DNA of 8,809 nt from NCBI GenBank assembly GCA_016177145.1, contig JACOVV010000077.1, forward strand, positions 1 through 8,809, given 5' to 3'. The notes under the pieces were generated by a model. The model was given only the letters and a program-made list of their open reading frames with translations. It had not been told where the DNA came from and did not search any database. The stretch's first letter is position 1. Every line of letters begins with the position of its first letter. A program made the translations under genes and the position numbers. Shown here one piece after another: positions 1 to 5,615 of the stretch. This DNA comes from Candidatus Omnitrophota bacterium (GTDB taxonomy: Bacteria > Omnitrophota > Gorgyraeia > JACOVV01).

Positions 1-1991
1 ACATTGCAATGTGCCCCTACCTCATTCAAAGCAATTAACGGGAAATAGATACTGTACAAATGGTATTTTAAATAAAAAACCTTCGGAAATCCAGTCCCTG
101 TGAAAAAATCTTCCTTCCACGATCCATCGGGGAGTTGGCTATGAACCAGGTACTGAACGCCTCGTTGGAATTCGGTAGTCTGAAAATCACCGGCGGCCAT
201 CAACGCCATCAAAGCCCACGCGGTTTGACTGGCGGTGCTGGGTCCTTTCCCCTTTGTCGCGGGATCGTCGTAAGAAGAACAACTTTCTCCCCAGCCGCCA
301 TCGGTATTTTGGCATTGTCGGATCCAGTCAGCGGCTCTCTGAAAACGCTCCTGACTCAAATCAATCCCCGCGGCCCGCAGGCCTCTCAACGCGAAACAAC
401 TTCCGTAGATGTAATTCACGCCCCATCGTCCAAACCATGGACCATCTGGTTCCTGATGGTTGAGTAAGAACGCGACTGCTCGATTCACGGCGGGATGAGG
501 CGTTTTATATCCCATCTTGCCGAGCAGCTCCAGCACTCTCCCTGTAATATCGCAGGCGCTCGGGTCGAGCATGGCGTTGTGATCGGCGAACGGGAAAAAA
601 GTCAAGGGGACGCAGTTGTTGTTTTTGTCAAAAGAACTCCAGCCGCCATCTTCATTTTGCATGCTTAGAATCCATTCGACGCCCCGCTTGATAACAGGGG
701 CCATTGGAATTAGGGGCCTGGCCCCTAATTTTTCTCCGCAGGAAAGAAGAGCCAGCAAAACCATCGCGGCGTCATCCACGTCGGGATAAGGAGCGTTTCG
801 AAATTCGAAAAACCATCCTGACGGTTCAACAGAGGGATTTTTTACTTTCCAGTCGCCGGCAGTCCGGACTTCTTTAGAAAGAAGCCAGGCGATTCCTTTT
901 TGAATACCCCCCTCACCCAGCCCTCTCCCCCTAAGGGGGAGAGGGGAAGGGTGAGGGGAAAGGGCATACAACGCCAGCGCCGTGTCCCAGACCGGAGAAA
1001 AGCATGGCTGGACGCGGATGGTCTCATTACCGGGTTCTTTTTCTTCAATTTCCAAATCATGCACCTGCCGGATCGTTTCTTCAAAAATGGGATTGCCATC
1101 CTCATAGCCTAATCCTTTGAGCGCGATGACCACATTGATCATCGAGGGATAAATGGCCCCCAGCCCGTCGGAATCGGCCAGACGTTCGAGAATCCAGTTT
1201 TTGGCCGTCCGCAGTGAATGGGCGCGAAGTGGTTTCCAAGGGGAGTGTTCCAGAAGCTTCAAAATGGAATTAAATCCCAGGAAAAAATTTCGCCACAGTT
1301 TTCCTCCGAGTGAATTTGGAGAAATGGCCGGAATAGATTTGCGTTGAGGCGTTGCCCACAGTTCATCCAAGAAATCAGATGAAACGGCCGCGCAAGAGGG
1401 GCGGGTAGCGTAAATAATCGAGAGAGGAACCAGGATCGTCCGCGTCCAGGCGGAGACTTCGTAGGTATTAAAAGCAAACCAGTTGGGCAATAGAATAATT
1501 TCCGGGGGAAGGGCCGGAATTTCACTCCAGGGATAAAGCCCAAAAACCGCGAGATAAGTTTTTTCAAAACTGTTAATCCGTTCAAGTCCGCCGAGGCGCC
1601 GTGCGGTCTGGGCCGCTTTCTTCATATGAGAGGCGTCGGGGGAGTGCCCCGTCAGTTTTAAGGCAAAGTAAGCTTTAATTGTCGCGTTCAGTTCCGCGGG
1701 GCCGCCGGCGAAAATGTTCCATCCGCCGTCAGGAAGCTGTTTGGAGAGAATGTAAGCCGTAAGTTTTTGATTCCGCTCGGCACTCTGCCGTCCCAGAAAA
1801 AAGTCGAGTTTCAGGGTGTCCGATTCAAGAGTGGTGTCCGCTTCAAGTTCCCCGCACCAGTATCCGTCGGCATGCTGGAGGGAAAGCAGATACCGTTGGG
1901 CGGAAGAGATCGCCTCTTCAGCAGTGGTGGAGACCGCTTCTTGGGCAGGGGCGGGTTTAAAACCCGCCCCTACTGAGCGATTCTCTCCCAC
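1..1991 (-). CDS. shc: Squalene-hopene cyclase, C-terminus cut by window edge
   Basis: Class II terpene cyclase that protonates squalene and folds it into hopene/hopanol; a peripheral membrane enzyme of hopanoid synthesis. The frame is open without a stop from position 1991 to the left edge (663 codons). Visible motifs in order: QHADGYWCGELEAD near the N-terminus, DGLGAIYPSMINV, VQPCFSPVWDTAL, the acid motif DVDDAA (residues 404-409, catalytic Asp probably D406), then QW repeats QNEDGGW, QEPDGPWFGRWGVNYIYG, QNTDGGWGESCSSYDDP and FTGTGFPKVFYLKYHLY. The family C-terminus normally follows FPL(I/M)AL closely, so only a few codons should be missing. The GTG start at 1991-1989 is chosen because a strong AGGAAGGA lies 8 bases upstream and no other start precedes the first QW motif. 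It overlaps dxs by 22 bases, which implies co-transcription and translational coupling. Oddities: Ala replaces Thr in DxDDTA, and three palindromes are translated in frame. Family assignment is very secure. Confidence 0.96.
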   Translation of the reverse strand, partial: MGENRSVGAGFKPAPAQEAVSTTAEEAISSAQRYLLSLQHADGYWCGELEADTTLESDTLKLDFFLGRQSAERNQKLTAYILSKQLPDGGWNIFAGGPAELNATIKAYFALKLTGHSPDASHMKKAAQTARRLGGLERINSFEKTYLAVFGLYPWSEIPALPPEIILLPNWFAFNTYEVSAWTRTILVPLSIIYATRPSCAAVSSDFLDELWATPQRKSIPAISPNSLGGKLWRNFFLGFNSILKLLEHSPWKPLRAHSLRTAKNWILERLADSDGLGAIYPSMINVVIALKGLGYEDGNPIFEETIRQVHDLEIEEKEPGNETIRVQPCFSPVWDTALALYALSPHPSPLPLRGRGLGEGGIQKGIAWLLSKEVRTAGDWKVKNPSVEPSGWFFEFRNAPYPDVDDAAMVLLALLSCGEKLGARPLIPMAPVIKRGVEWILSMQNEDGGWSSFDKNNNCVPLTFFPFADHNAMLDPSACDITGRVLELLGKMGYKTPHPAVNRAVAFLLNHQEPDGPWFGRWGVNYIYGSCFALRGLRAAGIDLSQERFQRAADWIRQCQNTDGGWGESCSSYDDPATKGKGPSTASQTAWALMALMAAGDFQTTEFQRGVQYLVHSQLPDGSWKEDFFTGTGFPKVFYLKYHLYSIYFPLIALNEVGAHCN
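708..730. repeat. Third palindrome inside shc, after DxDD
   Basis: A perfect 11-base inverted repeat, AATTAGGGGCC / GGCCCCTAATT, at 708-718 and 720-730 around one T. The shc frame reads it as KLGARPLIP, residues 421-429. This is the loop after the DVDDAA helix and before the helix leading into the QW repeat MQNEDGGW. Its sequence is unrelated to the other two palindromes in the same gene. Confidence 0.8.
909..958. repeat. Long palindrome translated inside shc
   Basis: Inverted repeat with a 12-base inner stem (CCCTCTCCCCCT at 921-932 against AGGGGGAGAGGG at 934-945, one-base loop) and a 10-base outer stem (909-918 against 949-958). A small internal bulge (AG against GAA) separates the stems. 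In the shc frame it encodes 18 residues, about 345-362, rich in Pro, Gly and Arg (SPHPSPLPLRGRGLGEGG). They sit where homologues have an ordinary loop between VWDTALAL-AL and the next helix (IQKGIAWLL). The sequence resembles the CCCTCACCC..CCCTCTCCC dispersed palindromes known from many genomes (from memory). It keeps the reading frame and both flanking helices. Confidence 0.85.
1947..1971. repeat. Palindrome at the dxs-shc junction
   Basis: A perfect inverted repeat: 12-base arms (core GGGGCGGGTTT / AAACCCGCCCC) at 1947-1958 and 1960-1971 around a single A. The dxs stop codon (TAG, 1972-1970 on the minus strand) sits on its edge, and shc reads through it as VGAGFKPAP (residues 7-15). From memory, translated GAGFKPAP / GGFKTRPY peptides of this kind recur in many environmental bacterial genomes as products of a dispersed repeat. 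That family membership is not tested here. In RNA it would form a strong hairpin close to the shc start. Confidence 0.8.
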
Positions 1992-3898
1992 GAAATGGTT
2001 CCTTCCTGGCCTAAAAACTGTTTGATTTGAGTGAAGACTTTTTGAGGAGAAAGTTCCGCTTGCTCCAGGAGCAGTTCCCTTTTCCCATGCTGGAAGAACT
2101 GATCCGGCAGGCCGAGTGGGAGAAGATGGGTCGGGGAATTCCCTTTCGCGCGGAGCGTCGAAAGAATCGCCGCGCCAAAGCCGCCGCGGACAGACCCTTC
2201 TTCGAGAGTGACGACGTAACGATAGCGGCTTGATAACAGATCCAGGAGTTCGGAGTCAAACGGTTTCAAAAACCGGGCATTGATGACCGCCGCGTCAATG
2301 GATTCGCGCTCTAATAAAAACGCGGCTTCCAGCGCCGTGTAAGTCATCGTCCCGGCGGCGATGATGGCGAGGTCCCGTCCCGGGCGGATCCACTCGGCTT
2401 TGCCGAATTGAAGCGGTGGGTGCGGGAGGCGGCCCATCAATTCCGTGACAGAATTGGGCGTTGCCGGGATTCCTCCTCGTGGATAGCGGATCGCGATCGG
2501 CCCTTTGTGATTCATCGCGAATTGCAGCATCATATCAAATTCATCCAGGTCCCTCGGCGCCAGAAGGACGATATTGGGGAGCGCCCCCAGATAAGAGATA
2601 TCGAAGACCCCATGATGGGTGACGCCGTCTTCACCCACGAGCCCAGCCCTGTCCATGCAGAAAATCACCGGCAGGGTCTGCAGGCAGACATCGTGAATTA
2701 TTTGATCATAGCTGCGCTGTAAGAACGTGGAGTAGATGGCAACGACCGGTTTGGCCCCTCCTTTGGCTAACCCCGCGGCCAAAGCCACGGCATGCTGCTC
2801 CGCCATCCCGACGTCGTAGAACCGGTCCGGGAAAGTTTGAGAGAACTCCACTAACCCTGTCCCATCCGGCATGGCGGCGGTAATCGCCACGATTTTAGAA
2901 TCCGCTTTCGCCAGTGAGATCAATGTTTTGCCGAATCGCTGGGTGAAAGTTTCCTGGGAGGATTTCTTGATGAATTCTCCCGTCAAAGGTTCGAACGGGG
3001 TCACTCCATGGAATTTCCAGGGGTGCTGTTCCGCCAGCGGATACCCTTTTCCTTTGGTTGTCAACACGTGCAGGAGAAGAGGGCCTTTGATCGGTTTCAG
3101 TTTTTGGAAGGTTGTCAGGAGCGCGTTGATATCATGCCCATCCACCGGGCCAAAGTAACGGAGGCCGAATTCTTCAAAGAGAATGCCCGGGACCAAAAGA
3201 TTCTTTAAACTCTCCTCAATCCGCTTGGCCGCTCTCACCAGCCGGAATCCGAATCGGGGAATCCGCGCCAACCGCCGCTCCATCTCTTTACGGACGCGGT
3301 TATAGAGAGGATCGGTCAGAATCCGGTTTAAGGAACGGGTCAACGCCCCCACGTTGGGAGCGATGGCCATTTTATTATCGTTCAGGATAATCAGGATGTC
3401 TTTCTTGAGATATCCCGCGTGATTGAGCGCTTCTAACGCCATCCCGGCCTGGATAGAGCCGTCACCGATGATCGCGACGACTTTATAAGATTCTCCCAGA
3501 AGATCTCGGGCATTGGCCAACCCAAGAGCGGTGGATATAGAGGTAGCGCCGTGCCCAATCGTGAAGAGGTCGTAGGGGCTTTCATCTTTATGAGGGAAAC
3601 CGCTGATTCCGCCGAACTGGCGAAGAGTATGGAACCGATCCCGCCGGCCAGTGAGGATTTTGTGAGCGTACGCTTGGTAGCCGACGTCCCAGACTAACTT
3701 ATCTATAGGGGTATTAAAGGCGTAATGGAGGGCGACGACTAGTTCAATCGCTCCCAGAGGGCCCCCAAAATGTCCCCCGACCTGAGAAACGGTACGGATG
3801 ATTTCTTCCCGAAGTTCCTGTGCCACTTGCGGTAACTGTCCTGCCGAAAGCCGGCGTAAGTCCGTAGGGTCTTGAATCTGATCTAATAATGCTGGCAT
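1970..3898 (-). CDS. dxs: 1-deoxy-D-xylulose-5-phosphate synthase
   Basis: Cytosolic thiamine-diphosphate enzyme that condenses pyruvate and glyceraldehyde 3-phosphate to DXP, the first step of the MEP pathway. The 642 residues match the usual length. Visible landmarks: GGHF (H43, equivalent to E. coli H49), cofactor motif GDGS..N (G145-D146-G147, N173 in NDN), FHGV (H297, like E. coli H299), AEQHA (E367, the ThDP-activating Glu, like E370), DRAG (R417), THHG (H428, like H431) and RYPRGG for substrate phosphate. The odd point is DVGYQAYAHK at residues 71-80: Y74 occupies the place of the conserved active-site His (E. coli H80, DVGHQ). GHGATSIS and GDGSIQAGM also differ slightly from the common forms. 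The ATG at 3898 gives the usual N-terminus. It is first in a dxs-shc unit, so precursor supply is tied to hopanoid synthesis. A paralogue elsewhere in the genome cannot be excluded. Confidence 0.95.
   Translation of the reverse strand: MPALLDQIQDPTDLRRLSAGQLPQVAQELREEIIRTVSQVGGHFGGPLGAIELVVALHYAFNTPIDKLVWDVGYQAYAHKILTGRRDRFHTLRQFGGISGFPHKDESPYDLFTIGHGATSISTALGLANARDLLGESYKVVAIIGDGSIQAGMALEALNHAGYLKKDILIILNDNKMAIAPNVGALTRSLNRILTDPLYNRVRKEMERRLARIPRFGFRLVRAAKRIEESLKNLLVPGILFEEFGLRYFGPVDGHDINALLTTFQKLKPIKGPLLLHVLTTKGKGYPLAEQHPWKFHGVTPFEPLTGEFIKKSSQETFTQRFGKTLISLAKADSKIVAITAAMPDGTGLVEFSQTFPDRFYDVGMAEQHAVALAAGLAKGGAKPVVAIYSTFLQRSYDQIIHDVCLQTLPVIFCMDRAGLVGEDGVTHHGVFDISYLGALPNIVLLAPRDLDEFDMMLQFAMNHKGPIAIRYPRGGIPATPNSVTELMGRLPHPPLQFGKAEWIRPGRDLAIIAAGTMTYTALEAAFLLERESIDAAVINARFLKPFDSELLDLLSSRYRYVVTLEEGSVRGGFGAAILSTLRAKGNSPTHLLPLGLPDQFFQHGKRELLLEQAELSPQKVFTQIKQFLGQEGTISWERIAQ
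1999..2007 (-). promoter_or_regulatory. Ribosome binding site of shc inside dxs
   Basis: On the minus strand this reads AGGAAGGAA, a strong Shine-Dalgarno match, 8 bases before the GTG at 1991-1989. It lies inside the last codons of dxs. It decides the start of shc, because there is no in-frame ATG before the conserved QHADGYW segment. The arrangement suggests translational coupling of dxs and shc. Confidence 0.75.
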
Positions 3899-3930
3899 GA
3901 ATGATCCCCGATGTAAAAGACAGGGCTTTC

Positions 3931-3960
3931 ATTATATACGCAGTGCCAAGGAAAATTCAA
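3931..3960 (-). promoter_or_regulatory. Promoter of the dxs-shc unit
   Basis: On the minus strand TTGAAT (3960-3955) and a perfect TATAAT (3936-3931) are separated by 18 bases. This is a good sigma-70-type promoter placed about 26-30 bases upstream of the dxs ATG. It would drive dxs and, through the overlap, shc. It lies back to back with the promoter of the plus-strand small ORF. Confidence 0.65.
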
Positions 3961-3968
3961 GGGGATTG

Positions 3969-3977
3969 TGGTATACT
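3969..3977 (+). promoter_or_regulatory. Extended -10 promoter for the small ORF and nucleotidyltransferase
   Basis: TGGTATACT is an extended -10 element (TG, one base, TATACT at 3972-3977). No good -35 is seen, as expected for an extended -10 promoter. Transcription would start about 7 bases on, at or next to the ATG at 3985, so the mRNA could be leaderless. Confidence 0.5.
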
Positions 3978-3984
3978 TGACTTC

Positions 3985-4152
3985 ATGAGATTACAACGCG
4001 CGTTAAACCAGGGAGTTAGGATAAAACGTTTATCGGCTAAAGAAATCGAACGAAATGTTCTGGCGGTACTGCAATCCTCCGATTTTGTCCGGCAGCTTCG
4101 TCTTTATGGAAAGCAAAAACCATGGAAACACACCCGTACTTCGAACTCTTAG
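3985..4152 (+). CDS. Small basic protein preceding a nucleotidyltransferase
   Basis: A 55-residue protein beginning MRLQRALNQGVRIKRL and rich in Arg and Lys. I do not recognise a family with certainty. The first half (LQRALNQGVRIKRLSAKEIERNVLAVLQSSDFVRQLRLYG) looks like two or three amphipathic helices; the C-terminal tail is polar. The frame is open further upstream, but the ATG at 3985 lies just after a promoter-like TATACT and fits the start of the helical part. It overlaps the next gene by 31 bases (4122-4152) in another frame, which suggests coupled expression. A role as partner or antitoxin of the nucleotidyltransferase is only a guess from position. It is not a HEPN protein, so this is not a standard HEPN-MNT pair. 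Confidence 0.5.
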   Translation: MRLQRALNQGVRIKRLSAKEIERNVLAVLQSSDFVRQLRLYGKQKPWKHTRTSNS

Positions 4153-4643
4153 GACAATTAACAAAGCAGAAGGCGCGCTACTGCGTTGTGGGGCTTCTAG
4201 GGGCTTCTTTCTACGGTTCGACGTTGAGCACCTATGATTTAGACTTGGTGGTCGAACCCACAGAAGAGACCCTGGAGAAAATAAGATTATTTTTCCACAG
4301 GCAGAAATTTTCTGAAATCGCCGTTTATCATGGAGAAATCTTAAAACAACCTCCGACTCACGGGGAGGTCTTGCGCAAGAAAATGACGCTTCTCTTTACC
4401 GATTCTTATGGATTGTCTATTGACGTCATGACGCAGATCAGCGGGATTGATTTTAAAACTGTCTGGCAGAAACGCAAAAAATTCTCCATGCAAGGGCGGC
4501 AAATCTGCGTTGCTTCTTTGGAACACATTCTGCTCTCAAAACAAAAGGCGGGCCGCGAGAAAGACCTGCTTCATGTAAGACGGTTGCAGGAAATGCTAAT
4601 AGAGGGACAAAACAGACGTTTGGGTAAACGAATTAAGAAATAG
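4122..4643 (+). CDS. Polymerase-beta-type nucleotidyltransferase
   Basis: A 173-residue stand-alone nucleotidyltransferase-fold protein. The signature is seen at residues 22-44: a hydrophobic VVGLLGASFYGS ending in G32-S33, then D39-L-D41 as the two metal-binding aspartates. A third acidic residue is likely at D101 (LSIDVM). The C-terminal segment SLEHILLSKQKAGREKDLLHVRRLQ is typical of the AbiEii/MNT-like group, in which such proteins are often annotated as hypothetical nucleotidyltransferases. Families of this type move an NMP to a protein, RNA or small molecule; the substrate here is unknown. No strong Shine-Dalgarno is seen (GGAAAG about 10 bases upstream). The gene overlaps the small ORF in front of it by 31 bases and the convergent gene behind it by 48 bases. 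Fold assignment is fairly secure; biological role, including a toxin role, is open. Confidence 0.8.
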   Translation: METHPYFELLGQLTKQKARYCVVGLLGASFYGSTLSTYDLDLVVEPTEETLEKIRLFFHRQKFSEIAVYHGEILKQPPTHGEVLRKKMTLLFTDSYGLSIDVMTQISGIDFKTVWQKRKKFSMQGRQICVASLEHILLSKQKAGREKDLLHVRRLQEMLIEGQNRRLGKRIKK

Positions 4644-5510
4644 TTTAGGGTGGAGTAGACTGGCTAGGATTTCTAAACTATCCACCAGCCGTGGCCCGGG
4701 GCGGTTGAAGTAACTGGAGCCGTCTACCGCGAAGACTTTCTTGGCGCGGACTGCAGAAAGAGTTTGCCATCCGGGGAGTGCAGTAAGCAGGGAGATATCC
4801 CGCAAAGTTTTTTCAATCGTAAATCCACACGGAATTAACACCAGCACTTCCGGGTCGTATTGGCGGACTTGGTCCCAGGTGATTTTTTTCGCTTTACCGG
4901 GGCCGGGATTCAAGCCGTGTTCCCCGCCGGCGAGTTTCACTAATTGCGGGCTCCAGCTCCCGGCCGCCATGAGCGGTTTGAGCCATTCCAGCAATAGAAC
5001 TCGCGGGCGTTCTTTAGTGGAACGGACGATCTCGTGTACCTTTTCAATTCTCTGCCGCCATTGGGCAATGACCGTCTCCGCCTGTTGCTGTCGTCCGGTC
5101 GCGATGGCGATTTTTCGCAGGTCTTCAAATAGATCTTCCAGAGAGTCCGGTTGAAACGAAAGAATTTTTGGATGCGGGAATGGAAGTTTCGCTACCGCCG
5201 CTTCGACTTCATCGTAATCCACGGCGCAAACGTCGCACTTGGCTTGGGTCAAGATCAACTCCGGCCGGAGCGATTCTAACAGAGACTGGTCAATGTGATA
5301 CAGTGCATGGCTGTTTTTTACTTCTTTAGAGACCTGTTCGTGGATCTGCTCGGTGTTCAGGTTTTTAGCGATGCCGCTGGAGGTGAGGATCGGCCGGTCA
5401 GAAACTTCAGGAGGGTAGTCACATTCGTGTGAAATACCGACGATCTGATCGGCCAGACCCAGCGCGCAGGCGAGTTCGGTATTGCTGGGGAGAAGAGAGA
5501 TAATGCGCAT
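4596..5510 (-). CDS. BtuF-like cobalamin/iron-complex binding protein, no signal peptide
   Basis: A 304-residue protein of the periplasmic-binding-protein-2 family (BtuF/FhuD/FepB type). Visible landmarks: N-terminal RIISLLPSNTELACALGL (residues 2-19), SHECDYPPEV (27-36), TQAKCDVCAV (88-97, with C92 and C95), a two-lobe arrangement with a long linking helix near 130-165, and LPGW/PGPRLVDSLEILASLLHP at the C-terminus. The SHECDYPPE and CxVCAV forms are typical of a subgroup usually annotated as cobalamin-binding proteins. No signal peptide or lipobox is present, so it is either cytosolic or exported by a means not visible. No transporter or permease gene is adjacent. The last 15 residues are encoded in the overlap with the convergent nucleotidyltransferase gene and run past the usual family end. 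The ligand (cobalamin, haem or another chelate) cannot be fixed from sequence. Confidence 0.85.
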   Translation of the reverse strand: MRIISLLPSNTELACALGLADQIVGISHECDYPPEVSDRPILTSSGIAKNLNTEQIHEQVSKEVKNSHALYHIDQSLLESLRPELILTQAKCDVCAVDYDEVEAAVAKLPFPHPKILSFQPDSLEDLFEDLRKIAIATGRQQQAETVIAQWRQRIEKVHEIVRSTKERPRVLLLEWLKPLMAAGSWSPQLVKLAGGEHGLNPGPGKAKKITWDQVRQYDPEVLVLIPCGFTIEKTLRDISLLTALPGWQTLSAVRAKKVFAVDGSSYFNRPGPRLVDSLEILASLLHPKLFLNSFTQTSVLSLY

Positions 5511-5559
5511 GCGACTAATCTACCACGAAGAGTGGGGAACGGAAGAGGAAAAACAGAAA

Positions 5560-5575
5560 AGTCAATCTCTTGACT
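5560..5575. promoter_or_regulatory. TTGACT dyad in the divergent spacer
   Basis: AGTCAA-TCTC-TTGACT is a 6-base inverted repeat with a 4-base spacer. Its right half is the -35 hexamer of the plus-strand promoter, and its left half reads TTGACT on the minus strand. It could be an operator or two back-to-back -35 elements. No convincing -10 follows on the minus strand, so the function is uncertain. Confidence 0.35.
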
Positions 5576-5597
5576 GTTGAAAAATCTAGGGTATACT
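5570..5597 (+). promoter_or_regulatory. Promoter of the secreted metallopeptidase gene
   Basis: TTGACT (5570-5575), a 16-base spacer and TATACT (5592-5597) make a near-consensus sigma-70-type promoter. Transcription should start near 5604, leaving only about a dozen bases before the ATG at 5616. That leader has no Shine-Dalgarno sequence, so translation is probably leaderless-like. Confidence 0.7.
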
Positions 5598-5615
5598 TAT
5601 TCCACTTAGTTATCT

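Noticed and set aside
842..1112. Open frames on both strands over the CCCTCACCC palindrome, encoding peptides such as PLTQPSPPKGE and PLTLPLSPLGG
   Set aside because: They are by-products of the palindrome and lie out of frame with the unmistakable shc frame, which is open across the whole region.
1..1991. Possibility that shc is a frameshifted pseudogene
   Set aside because: Codon phase checked at W and D landmarks (437, 785, 989, 1295, 1481, 1976) is the same throughout, with no stop. It is simply open to the window edge.
1767..2025. Plus-strand frames ending in GGFKTRPY or GLKPAPTERF
   Set aside because: These are frames opposite the dxs-shc junction created by the palindrome. They have no ribosome binding site and no family resemblance outside the repeat.
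3985..4643. Standard HEPN-MNT toxin-antitoxin pair
   Set aside because: The small protein is too short for a HEPN domain and lacks an RxxxxH motif.
4640..4681. Inverted repeat ATAGTTTAG ... CTAAACTAT as a bidirectional terminator
   Set aside because: The loop is 24 bases, there is no T-run, and one arm and the loop are coding for the BtuF-like protein. Probably chance.
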